A stretch of 64,000 bases of DNA from CAVSQX01 sp963730225 (GTDB lineage Bacteria > Planctomycetota > Phycisphaerae > Tepidisphaerales > Tepidisphaeraceae), in the NCBI GenBank assembly GCA_963730225.1, contig CAVSQX010000004.1:1488001-1552000 (forward strand). The letters run 5' to 3'. The notes under the pieces are model-generated. The model made no database searches and was not told the DNA's origin. It was given only the letters and a program-made list of their open reading frames with translations. The translations under genes and the position numbers were made by a program. Shown here piece after piece: positions 20,101-29,000 of this stretch (the first letter of the stretch is position 1; each line of letters begins with the position of its first letter).

Positions 20101-22622
20101 CCTTCCGACGCCGCGTTGCTGTATTGGAGCAACCCGCCGCCCGCCGTGACGGTGCCGTTGTTGGTGTTGAGAACATTGGTCAGATTGACCGTGTCGCCGC
20201 CGACTTTGTACAGATTCCCTCCGCCGGTCACGATTTCATCGACGGTGATATCGCCGATGCCGCCCATGTTGTTGGTGGTGCCGGAATTCAGTGTGATGTG
20301 ACCGTAGTCGGAGGTTACGGTCTGGTTGGTGCTGCCGTCGGCGGTGCCGCTGAAGGCGACGGTGGGAGCGCTGGTGTAACCGCTGCCCGTCGTGATGCTC
20401 AGCAGCGATTCGCTGAGATTCAATGTTGAAGTGGCCGATGCTCCCGTGCCGCCGCCGCCGTTGATGTTGACGGTCGGCACGGCGGTGTACCCGGTTCCAA
20501 AATTACTCAGTGCATATCCCGAAATGGCCAGGCTCGCCGTCCCAGATGCGCCGGTTCCGCCGCCGCCGGTGAACGTGATGGTTGGCACCGATGTGTAATT
20601 ATTTCCCTGTCCGGTCAACGTGACGCCGTCGAGTTCCATCGAGTCGACGGTCGCTACTGCATCATTGTTTCCGCCGCTGATCGCGACGGTTGGAGCCGAG
20701 GTGTATCCAGTGCCCATACTGGTGATGGTGAAGCTGGTGATCATCCCCGCGCCGTTGACGTTGGCGGTGGCCGTGGCACCGGTGCCTCCGCCGCCGCTGA
20801 TCATGACGGTGGGTGGATTGACGTCGTATCCCGTTCCGCCAGATGTCACCGCGATGTCCAGCAGATCCATCGAGACCGTCGCCGTGATCGCCGTTCCGCC
20901 GCCGCTGCTGGTGGCAACCGTCGGGGCCGAGGTGTATCCGGTCCCGCCGGCCGTAACCGCGATGGTTCCGACTTTCAGAGCCGCGGTCGCCGTTGCGTTG
21001 CTTCCACCGCCGCCGGTGAGCGAGATGGTCGGAACCGAGGTAAATCCGCTGCCGCCGTTGCTCGATGTGACCGCGCCGACAATCAGGCTGTTGACCGTGG
21101 CCGTTCCATTGGTCGCGCTGGTTCCACCGCTGACGGTGATAGTCGGCACGGAAGTCAATCCGCTGCCTGCGATGGAATAGGAGCTTCCCGGCTCGAGGCT
21201 GACGGGGGTGGAACTGGTGTTGGTCAGCCCGGCGTTGGTGCCGACGGTTCCGGTGCCCATGACGATATCTTTACCGATCAGCAATGTCTGGCCGTTCAGG
21301 TCCAGAATGCCCGCGGTGCCCGCCGTTCCGTTGGTGATGCTGGTGACGTTGGCCGAGTAGCTCAAGGCGCCGGCGTTGCCCAACTGAATCGCCCCGGTGG
21401 CGATGCCGGTGTTGCCGGAGAAGCTGTTTGCGTTGTTCAAAACCATCGTGCCGGTGCCGGCGGTGGTGGCGGATTTGTTCAATCCAGCCACGCCGGGAAT
21501 CGTGCCGTTGACGACCGTCAGGTTGTTGGTGATCGGCCCGTTGATGATGAAATTGCCCGTGCCGTCGAACGTCGCGCTCTTCCCGTCGGCGGCCCAGATG
21601 TTGCCGTTGATCGTGACTGTGCCGGTGCCGTTGTTGGCCAGTGTTCGGCTGTTGCCAAAACCAAGATATCCGTTCAGCGTCAGGTTCTGCGTGCCGGTGA
21701 TGATCATTCCCTGCGAGCCGCTGGTCGTCAGTAAAATGTTGTTGGCCAGCGTGTGCGGGGCGTCGCTGATGATGAGTGTCGGCGTGGTGCTGTTGTCGAC
21801 GATGCGAGCGGTGCCAAAGGCATTATTGTTGTCCACCGCGACGGTGCCGCCCAGCGTAGCGGTACCGGAAAACGTGTTGTTCCCGCTGATCGTGATGATG
21901 CCGTTGCTGGTTTTGGTGGCGATGCTGCTGCCCGCCGCGCCGCCGTCGGAAATCACGCCACTGAGGTTCAGATCGACCAGGCTGGAACTGGTCGTGATCG
22001 TCAGCGTGCGGGCGACGGTCGAACCGGTTTCGGAGAGGAAAATCGGTCCGGAGATCGTCGAAAGCCCGGCGGCGCCGTTGCTGGTGATGGTATCCGCCAG
22101 AGTGTGACTGGCCCCCGAATTGGTGATCGAGCCGGTGAAGCTCAGCGGAACGGTGCCCGAGAGCGTCACGTTGCCCGTGCTGGTGTCCCCCAGGACAACC
22201 GGAGCGCTGATGATGTTCACATCGCCGGCAACGCCCTGGCTGATGATGGTGGGCACGGTCGAGCCGTTGTCCAGGTCGATCACGCCGCCGTCCAGATTGT
22301 TGTCGCCGATGTCGGTGCTGAACGGGCTGGCTCCGGCTCCCAGCGTCAGCGAAGCGATGTAGTACGGGCTGCTGGCCAGCGGAAGATCGACCAGCAGATT
22401 ACCCGTCAAGGCGACGGAAAGATTGGCCGTATCCCCCGCGCCAACCGCCCCGATGGGAAATCCGGACCCACCCCAGTTGACCGGGTTGTTCCAGTCATAC
22501 GGAGATGCTCCGCCCGCCGTCGCCGACCAAGTGTAACTGTTGGCCGCATTGGAAAGCTGCGCCGAAAACGCCATCGCCGCCGCCGCCGCCGCCGCCATCG
22601 AAATGATCCTGGATTTCCTCAT
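17115..22622 (-). CDS. Giant PEP-CTERM beta-repeat protein with dockerin-like pair
   Basis: 1835 residues. Signal peptide about 1-27 (MRKSRIISMAAAAAAAMAFS). The opening YTWSATAGG..DWNNPVNW is typical of PEP-CTERM autotransporter-like proteins. Glycine-rich beta repeats fill most of the length, including a distinctive GxGYTSAPTVxxSGGGGTGA array at about residues 480-760 and a shorter one near 1355-1500. Close to the C-terminus are two EF-hand-like dockerin units nearly identical to those in the 564-2732 protein (GDANLDGVVNGSDYTLIDNG), then VPEPASIGLLG, a hydrophobic segment and RRRRRNHRTD. It is probably a surface-anchored calcium-stabilised filament or glycan-binding scaffold; function inferred. 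It is transcribed after a prepilin gene and ends in a strong terminator. Confidence 0.85.
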   Translation of the reverse strand: MRKSRIISMAAAAAAAMAFSAQLSNAANSYTWSATAGGASPYDWNNPVNWGGSGFPIGAVGAGDTANLSVALTGNLLVDLPLASSPYYIASLTLGAGASPFSTDIGDNNLDGGVIDLDNGSTVPTIISQGVAGDVNIISAPVVLGDTSTGNVTLSGTVPLSFTGSITNSGASHTLADTITSNGAAGLSTISGPIFLSETGSTVARTLTITTSSSLVDLNLSGVISDGGAAGSSIATKTSNGIITISGNNTFSGTATLGGTVAVDNNNAFGTARIVDNSTTPTLIISDAPHTLANNILLTTSGSQGMIITGTQNLTLNGYLGFGNSRTLANNGTGTVTINGNIWAADGKSATFDGTGNFIINGPITNNLTVVNGTIPGVAGLNKSATTAGTGTMVLNNANSFSGNTGIATGAIQLGNAGALSYSANVTSITNGTAGTAGILDLNGQTLLIGKDIVMGTGTVGTNAGLTNTSSTPVSLEPGSSYSIAGSGLTSVPTITVSGGTSATNGTATVNSLIVGAVTSSNGGSGFTSVPTISLTGGGGSNATATAALKVGTIAVTAGGTGYTSAPTVATSSGGGTAITATVSMDLLDIAVTSGGTGYDVNPPTVMISGGGGTGATATANVNGAGMITSFTITSMGTGYTSAPTVAISGGNNDAVATVDSMELDGVTLTGQGNNYTSVPTITFTGGGGTGASGTASLAISGYALSNFGTGYTAVPTVNINGGGGTGASATSTLNLSESLLSITTGSGYTSAPTVAFSGTADGSTNQTVTSDYGHITLNSGTTNNMGGIGDITVDEIVTGGGNLYKVGGDTVNLTNVLNTNNGTVTAGGGLLQYSNAASEGSIANNSITAAEGGAVGILTGSTNPAFLAQLNTASVGGLALASSDAAVDLDFISGTLATLNGMSVGAVAAGVVYTGTITPANSTYRLGGGGKLTLSNTNALNDTAGGAGPNSLAVVNGGTVLLASTNSYSGTTTVQGTYIPNYLTINNIVTPTVSYVNPILSVAQLADGASSIGNSAVGNAANLVLNGGTFQYSGTSNVTTNRLFTIGPTGATLDSSGAGTVNFTNAGAEAVTDFTGSLSVATLVTTTAVITITGDISNILPGWTVTDAAGDLASSTTLKSINSLTSLTLSKNPATASTGPDTLTFGSQARTLTLTGSNTGQNTLSSVLTDSPTGQLSIAKTGTGTWLLRGTNTFTGAVALNGGDLNFSTLSNLGAGTAINFAGGTLQYASGLGSPPDVSTRTVTLGIGGGTIDTNGNNVTFANSIGNSGVGGLGKAGAGTLTLNAANTYLGSTTVSGGTLQPAVAGALNFGIPVAVNAALGNGTTVNSGGTLDLDGQALTEPIFLNGGTLGNSSATAASVTTGVKAVVATAAGSGISGNASINVTGGGAGDVTTPLLGLTSALFTISNVGSGFTSGPTVTLSGGGGTGATMTATQSGGGVVNLTVTNPGSGYTSAPMLTFSGGGGGTGVIIASNNSNFILVGTQESVAGSGYSSTSTASLTSATGSGGVTFSTPQVSGVTLQSSSSIGGTGNISLSGPITGTGNLSKIGTDALTLSAANTYNGNTTVSLGTLNVTATGTLPSTTNLTVDGTANFAASTGAGIFGRTLASLTVASGGKTTIAAPSAHANRTLLTVGGLSVSGVLDLSGNDMIVHNGSQSAITAAVKAGYNGGSWNGSSGILSSAAAATSNTAIGIELNSNGGGGTLLGTFDGQPVTSTDVLVKYTYFGDANLDGVVNGSDYTLIDNGFNNSLTGWHNGDFNYDGVVNGDDYTLIDNAFNTQGTSLAAGPAEMVASNTAQIAGGSASAVPEPASIGLLGVAAIGFLRRRRRNHRTD
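20340..21180 (-). repeat. Tandem GYTSAPTV/GGGGTGA protein-coding repeat array
   Basis: About eight degenerate units of roughly 35 residues, each built as GxGYTSxPTV, a short strand, GGGGTGA and a beta strand (for example GTGYTSAPTVAISGG and GTGYTAVPTVNINGG). The units lie within the 1835-residue PEP-CTERM protein. A second set of two to three units lies at about 18130-18560. Nucleotide repeats are imperfect, so this is an old protein-level amplification. Confidence 0.75.
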
Positions 22623-22773
22623 GATTCTCTCCTCTGTTTTGAATCCGCCGGCACGTCAATTCTGCGGCCGTACCGATACCGTTGGCCCGAGCCCGTCTCG
22701 CCGAGCCAAAAACTCGCGGCCCTGTATATTCCAAACCGCCCGACCGTCCGCCTAGCCACGCCTGGCCGGCCAA

Positions 22774-23709
22774 TCAGAAGCCCGCCGGATCGGCTATCGG
22801 GCTGGACGTATGAATCTGACGAATAGCGTCCTTGCGACTCATGAATTCAGTATGGCCATCGCAGAATGAAACATTCCCGTTTGCATCTTTCGGAGGCCCC
22901 TGGGCGGTGAACGTCAGCCCAATGGCGGCGGCACGCTTTGAATCGTGTCGGTCCGCCACGGCGTTGACGCTGGTTCCGGCGAGCCAGTTGACTGGGTTCC
23001 CGCGGAACACACCGTCGTCGATGGTTCGTTCATCTTCGCAGACGTACAACAGCACCATCGAGGCGGGCCGGACCGATGCCAGCTTTCCGGTCCACTCCCA
23101 GCCGAAGCGGGCGTTCTTATCTGAAAAGCTGGCTGGGTTCGAATTCGGGTTGGAAACGAAGTCGTTTATGCTGTAGCTGTATCGATACGTCACGCTCGTG
23201 GCCGGGACATTCGGACGGCTTGAGATCGGATCCGCCGGACATCGAAAGACGGATTCCAGGTTCGTGGCGATCATATTAGCCTGCGCCGGAGTGGTCGTGA
23301 CAATTTCCTGGCTGCCCATGTATCTCGCCAGCGCCGAGTCGGTGATATTGGTGTCATTGGGGGACACGAGACCGCTATACGGATCCACTGCTCGTTGCCA
23401 CGCGATCCAATCCCACGTTTCGGATGTTCCCTGAACAAAGCTCGTCCCGGGAAGGTTCGTCATGCAGCTGGTGTTAGCCCCCGCGCGGCCCGGCATGTAC
23501 CCTTTGTTGTCGTTCGAGTACGCGAAAGTCGCCATGCATATCTGATGCAGATTGCTCAGGCATTGCACTCGCGCAGCGCTTTGGCGAGCCCGATTCAGCG
23601 CAGGTAGCAGGATCGAAATCAGAAGCGCGATGATCCCGATGACCACGAGCAATTCCACAAGGGTAAATCCGGCCAACGCTCCACGCTTTGATTCTTGACG
23701 CCGTTTCAT
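22774..23709 (-). CDS. Prepilin-type N-terminal cleavage/methylation protein, H-X9-DG type
   Basis: I place the start at 23709 (MKRRQESKRGALAG), which gives the usual short basic leader before the cleavage site G/FTLVELL and helix VVIGIIALLISILLPALNRA. An upstream in-frame ATG at 23772 would add 21 atypical residues. About 311 residues. The C-terminal region has a DRHDSKRAAA segment, then NVSFCDGHTEFM, the H-X9-DG family signature. Intact, unlike the copy at 2881-3815. It lies 151 bp upstream of the giant PEP-CTERM gene on the same strand, repeating the prepilin/PEP-CTERM arrangement. It is probably a pseudopilin in the inner membrane; what assembles it is not visible here. Confidence 0.85.
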   Translation of the reverse strand: MKRRQESKRGALAGFTLVELLVVIGIIALLISILLPALNRARQSAARVQCLSNLHQICMATFAYSNDNKGYMPGRAGANTSCMTNLPGTSFVQGTSETWDWIAWQRAVDPYSGLVSPNDTNITDSALARYMGSQEIVTTTPAQANMIATNLESVFRCPADPISSRPNVPATSVTYRYSYSINDFVSNPNSNPASFSDKNARFGWEWTGKLASVRPASMVLLYVCEDERTIDDGVFRGNPVNWLAGTSVNAVADRHDSKRAAAIGLTFTAQGPPKDANGNVSFCDGHTEFMSRKDAIRQIHTSSPIADPAGF

Positions 23710-23933
23710 GGCTCCGCACCCGTTAATGGAAAGGAAACTGGTCGTAGCAACCTCCAGCCGATTCTCATGCACCCTGTGATGGATTTGCCGATCCTGCGCC
23801 TAAAACAGAATAGCGGTGCCTCCATCACAATGCGATTGAAATATAACCTCCCCTTGACTATTGGCCTTCCTATATTGCGTAATAATCTTGCAAATTAGCG
23901 CAGAACCCATCCTTGGCCCCCGTCGCTATCGGA

Positions 23934-26099
23934 CTATCCACTTCGCACGGCGGGCCAAAGGGTACTCCCGCCGGCCCGCATCCTCCCGCGTGACAGGGTG
24001 GCGCTTTTAACGAAAAGTGTCACCTTTTGTTCCCACGCAATCCCATTGACACAAATCCTCAACCGAATTCCCGGCGCTGTCCCCACCGCGCGCAATTCGC
24101 ACTTCCCCATCGGCAATTCAACCCCCTCCCAGCGAAAAACATGATCGCTCGCCGCGCGAGTTCCCAGCGACTTGCCTTTGAGAAAAAGCTCCACGGAGTC
24201 GCAATTGGAATAAACTTTCAACTCCGCCGTGCCACTGGGATGCGGCGTGAATCGCCGCGAAGTGATGTACACAAACGGCTGGCGGCTCCAGTTGGCCTTG
24301 TAAAAATAAAACGCATCCTTCTTCACCGCGCGGTCGGCGGTAACCAATCCCTTGTCATTCTGCCCCGGACGATCTCCCTCATTGCGGTCGTCGCAGGCGA
24401 AGTCGAACATCGACCACACAAACGTGCCCCACAGCCACGGCCGATCTTTCATCGCCCCGTACGCCGCTTCATGAACGATCGATTCCCATTCCTCCGGATG
24501 CCAGTGTCCCTTGGTCGCCGGTTGCGTCGTCGGATGCTCTTCATGCTGCGCGATGCTGCCGCCGGCGCCGTATTCGCTGATGCCGATGGCGCGATCGGGA
24601 TGCCCATCGTGCAGCTTGTCCAACTCCGTGGGCCAATCGGCAATCGTGCCGGTGTACCAGCCGAAGTAACGGTTGAAGCCGATCAGGTCGGGAATCCAGT
24701 TCAGCCCAATCCGCGCCGGCAGATGCGACGCCGCCACCGTCGGGCGATCGGGATCGAGTTGGTGCGCCAAACCGTTCAACTGCTCGATCAGCGTCCAATC
24801 CGTGCGCGTTCGCGGCCCCTGCTCGTTGAACAAACTCCAGAAGCAGATCGACGGATGATTGTAATTCTGCTTGATCAATTCGCGCACTTGCTGCTTTGCG
24901 TTATCGCTGAACGCCGGCGAATCGGTGATGCGATTCACCAGCGGCAGCTCGGCCCAGACGACGATTCCGCTGCGATCGCACAGCGAATATTCGTAATCCG
25001 GATGCTGATAGTGCGCCAGCCGGACCGCCGTGCAGCCCAGCTCGTTGATCAACTCGTAACTGCGGTCGATATCCGAATTCGATTCGGCCCATCCCTTGTT
25101 GAAAAAATCCTGATGCACGCCCACGCCGTGCAGCGGATAGCTTTGGCCGTTGAGAAAAAACCCGCGCTGTGGATCGACGTGAAAACTCCGCAGCCCCAGC
25201 GGCTGCTCGACCCGATCGACGATCTTCCCGTCCCGGCGAATCCGCACCGAAGCGGTGTACAGATACGGATCGTCGCGGCCGTTCCACAAATGCGGATGCT
25301 CCAGAACCAGCGACGTTTGCCCATCGGCCGCGGCGTGGGCGGCGATCGGCTGCTCGACGCGGCCCGAGGCGACGCAAACACCCTCTGCATCGGTGATGGC
25401 GCATTCCACGGCGGCGATGCGATCGGCGTCCAGATCGTTGTGCAGCTTCACCGTGAAGCGAACCTGCGCCGACGATTCGTCGACGTGCACCGGCGTGAGG
25501 TAAACGCCGCTGGAGGCGTCGTCCAATGGCGAAACGTGAACCGGATCGAGTTGGAGCAGATGCACGCTGCGATACAGTCCGCCGCAGACGGTGAAATCGC
25601 CTGAGAGCGGCGGGATGTCCGGGTTGGGGGAATTGTCGACGCGCACGGCGATCAGGTTGTCGCCGGCCGCGAGTAGATTCGTCACGTCAAAGCAAAACGC
25701 CCCGAACGCCCCGCGGTGCTCGCCGGCGAGTTGCCCGTTGACGAAAACCCGCGCTGCCATGGACGCGGCTTCGAAGCGCAGAAAAATTACTTTCGCCAGC
25801 TCCGACGAATCCAGATGCAGATGCAGCCGATACCACCCCGCCCCGCGGTAGTAGTTCGATCCGCCGTCCTGCCCGTCCAGGGCGTTCCAGGTGTGCGGAA
25901 GATCGACCGTCTTCCAACCCGCATCATCAAACTTCCGGCTCTGGGCATTGGGAATATCCTGACGTATAAATTTCCAGCCGTCGTCGATGACCGTATCCTT
26001 TCGCACCGACATGTGGGCTGAATCGACCGCGCATCCGCCGCAGAATACAATCAACAGTGCAGCCAGCGCCCCGGCACGATTTACTGCGCTGATTCTCAT
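23934..26099 (-). CDS. GH2 family beta-galactosidase-like enzyme, exported
   Basis: The start at 26099 gives a signal peptide (MRISAVNRAGALAALLIVFCGGC), lipoprotein-like although the lipobox is imperfect. The GH2 order is clear: sugar-binding domain (GWKFIRQDIPNAQ, WYRLHLHL), immunoglobulin-like domain, then the TIM barrel with RGFFLNGQSYPLHGVGVHQD, acid/base Glu in WSLFNEQGPRT, and nucleophile Glu in GISEYGAGGS. It hydrolyses terminal beta-galactosyl or related residues. The last about 25 residues look out of frame. One missing base near 24076-24080 would give a tail beginning GNSVEDLCQWDCVG, more like the family, and ending at 24007. The 5' end overlaps the divergent gene starting at 25987. 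Confidence 0.88.
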   Translation of the reverse strand: MRISAVNRAGALAALLIVFCGGCAVDSAHMSVRKDTVIDDGWKFIRQDIPNAQSRKFDDAGWKTVDLPHTWNALDGQDGGSNYYRGAGWYRLHLHLDSSELAKVIFLRFEAASMAARVFVNGQLAGEHRGAFGAFCFDVTNLLAAGDNLIAVRVDNSPNPDIPPLSGDFTVCGGLYRSVHLLQLDPVHVSPLDDASSGVYLTPVHVDESSAQVRFTVKLHNDLDADRIAAVECAITDAEGVCVASGRVEQPIAAHAAADGQTSLVLEHPHLWNGRDDPYLYTASVRIRRDGKIVDRVEQPLGLRSFHVDPQRGFFLNGQSYPLHGVGVHQDFFNKGWAESNSDIDRSYELINELGCTAVRLAHYQHPDYEYSLCDRSGIVVWAELPLVNRITDSPAFSDNAKQQVRELIKQNYNHPSICFWSLFNEQGPRTRTDWTLIEQLNGLAHQLDPDRPTVAASHLPARIGLNWIPDLIGFNRYFGWYTGTIADWPTELDKLHDGHPDRAIGISEYGAGGSIAQHEEHPTTQPATKGHWHPEEWESIVHEAAYGAMKDRPWLWGTFVWSMFDFACDDRNEGDRPGQNDKGLVTADRAVKKDAFYFYKANWSRQPFVYITSRRFTPHPSGTAELKVYSNCDSVELFLKGKSLGTRAASDHVFRWEGVELPMGKCELRAVGTAPGIRLRICVNGIAWEQKVTLFVKSATLSRGRMRAGGSTLWPAVRSG

Positions 26100-29000
26100 C
26101 GGCTGGCTCCTGTCCGCATCCACCGCGTGGGCCCAGATCGATTCGGCGAAATTCACCGTTGATCTGTCCGTGATCGCGCATTATCCGTCGCGCATCGTCG
26201 GCTCGGCTGGATATTACAGCGCCGCCGGCTATCTCGAAGCGCAGCTTGCCGCACTTCCCAACGTCGAACTGAAACAGCAGCAATTCACGGTTATGGTCCC
26301 GATCACGCAATCGGCAACCCTGAGCATCGACGCGGGCCCGACTGAAAAGGTTTATCCGTTCTGGCCGGCTATGGTGCGCACCTGCTCGACGGCGCCGAGC
26401 GGAATTCACGGCCGTCTTGTTTACTGCGGCCGATGCGATTATTCCGAACTCAAGCCCGCCTCCCTGCGCGGACAGATCGCGGTGATCGAATCCTCCGCCG
26501 CCGCCAACTGGACCGCGCCGTTCGACATGGGGGCTGCCGCCGAGCTTGTCCTGGGCAGCCACGATACCAGCTGGGTCGATCTGAAGGATCACGATCTGCG
26601 CATTCCGGTGAACTTTCCCCGGTTCTACATTCCGCCCGGCCCGTTGGCCGAGAATCTCCGCGCCGGCCGAGTTCCCGCGGCAACGCTCACCGCCAACATC
26701 GCCTGGCAGGCTCGCACGGCGACCAATTTTTTCGCACTCATCCGCCCCGCCGCGCCAGCCCAGCCGCAACGCGCCCTGATGTTCAGCGTTCCTCTGGATT
26801 CCAGTTCGCTGGTTCCCGATCTTTCTCCCGGCGCCGGGCAGGCCGTGCAAACCGCCGCCGGGATCGCGCTGGTCCGCGATCTTTCCCGCCATCCGTGGAA
26901 CCGGCCCGTCATCGTCTTCTTCAGCAGCGGCGACTCCATCCAATTCCTGGGCACACGCAACATGTTCCTGGCGCTGGGCACTCCACCGACGGCCTGGAAT
27001 GATGAGTCGGCCAACCTCGAGCAGCAATCCGCCGACGCCCGGCGCGATCTGGCCCGTGCCTGGCAACTCCTCGACGCGCCGCAAAAACTCTCCGTCACCG
27101 GCGATCGCCCCCTGGTCGATCGCATCAACCAGATCGTGGACCTGGACGTCGCGCAGGCCCAGGACCGCTTGTTCCGCACCCGCGCGGCCGAGCGATTGTC
27201 CGACGCCAATCGAAAAATCGTCGCCGATCTCGAAAACCGCCAGGCGGCTCTGGAGCGCGTCAAATTCGCCTTTCAACAGCAACCCGCTCTTCTCGATCGG
27301 AGCGATGCCGATGAATTCCTGCAACGCACGATCGCCCGTCTCACCGATTTGCTGCGCCAATACGCCGACCGATCCGCCGAGCTTCAGCAGCGCGCCCATC
27401 TGTACCATTGGCTCGCCGATGCCGTGGGGCAGCCGCGCGATCCTCTGCCCAAACGAATCGACGCCCGCCTCATCGAGCTTCTGGTCGGGCTGGATCTTTC
27501 GGACGGGGGAGATTTTGTCGGGCCGATGTTTTTCGGCACGTTTCAGCGAGCTGGAAGCTTTCCGCAGATTCAGCTCTACAGCGAATGGTTCGGCAAATTG
27601 CAGCGTGATTTTGCGGCGCATCATCCCGAAACCGCCTGGTGGGCCACGGCGCGAAACTCGGTGGATCTCGAACCCCTGAACCAGATTCGCGCCCAGCCCA
27701 GCTATCTCGCCGGCCCGCTGCCGATCGCCTCGGAGTTGTCGATGGTCTGGGGGACGCCGGGGTTCTCCATGATCACGCTGGACGATCTGCGCCTCCATCG
27801 CGACACCCCAGCCGACACGCTGAGCAATCTGCCGCACGGCCGGGATTCTGCGGCAACTGTCCGCCCTGCGCGATCTTTTTTTCCACGCCTGGAACGATGC
27901 AAAATTCCGCGGCCCCGCGAGCCTGCGGCGGCTGGACGCATCGCTGGAAGGGCAGGTCGTCAGTTATTCCTCCGGCGCGCCCGTGCCCGATCTTCCGCGC
28001 CCGGATTTCTCGCCACCTATTCCTATCTCACCAACACCGGCGCGGAAGATCGCATTCCACCGCTGGGGCTTCTCCCCTGGACTTTGGGAGTGCGGCGCAC
28101 CGAAGTGCGCGACTGCGACGCGCTGGGAAATTATCGCTTCGAGGGTTTGCCGCGCCTGCGCAGCGATCGCATGGACGGGCCGCTGCGCGATCAGAACGAC
28201 ATGCAGGTTTTGGCCCTGAGCGTTTATCGCATCGATCCGGCGGGCGGAGCGATCGTCGCCACCACCGACATGGGCAAGCAGGCCGATACGATCCACTGGT
28301 CCGCCGACATCAAGCAGGACGTACCGCCGCTGCGCAGCCTCGTTTTCGATTGCCAGGAATTCTCGCTCGGCGGGCTCTACGACCCGCGATTTTTGCAGAC
28401 GCTGGGACAAGTCGTTCCGCTCGACGCTCAGCGCAACGCCGAGCCGCGGCGATTTGCGATGTGGCTGAGCGATCAGATGCTCGCCGGGTTCGTCGAGCCC
28501 GCCGCTGCAACCGATCTGCTGATTCGCTTCGGCAAAATCGGCAATCGCCTGATCCTGCTGAACATGTCTGTGCCCTCCGCGTCGGCCCGATCGGAGCCGC
28601 GCGGATATCTCCCCATCGAGTTGAACCATCTGGGTCCGCTCGCTCTGGCGACCACGCGCGATTTCTATCGGCTCGACGATCAGCGGTTGGCCGATTACCG
28701 CCGCGCCGGTGTTTCCAGTCCTCTGATCGACCAATTGCACCAGGCCGCCGCCCGCCAGCTTCAGCGCGCCGATCAATCTCTCGCTTCTGACGACGGCCCG
28801 GGTCTCCTGCGCGAATCCACGGGCGCCTGGGCCAACGAAGCCCGTGTCTACGACGCCGCCCAGGACATGGCCCGTGATGTCGTTCGCGCCGCCATTTTTC
28901 TACTGGTGCTTTGCGTGCCGTTCGCCTTCTGCATGGAACGCCTCCTGCTCGCAGCGACCAGCGTCTATCGGCAAATCGCCGGGGTGGTCGGCATCTTCCT

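Noticed and set aside
25927..27837. 636-codon open frame on the minus strand opposite the FtsX permease gene
   Set aside because: It is Gly/Arg/Asp-rich with no family motif and mirrors the codon bias of the plus-strand gene, which has clear domains.
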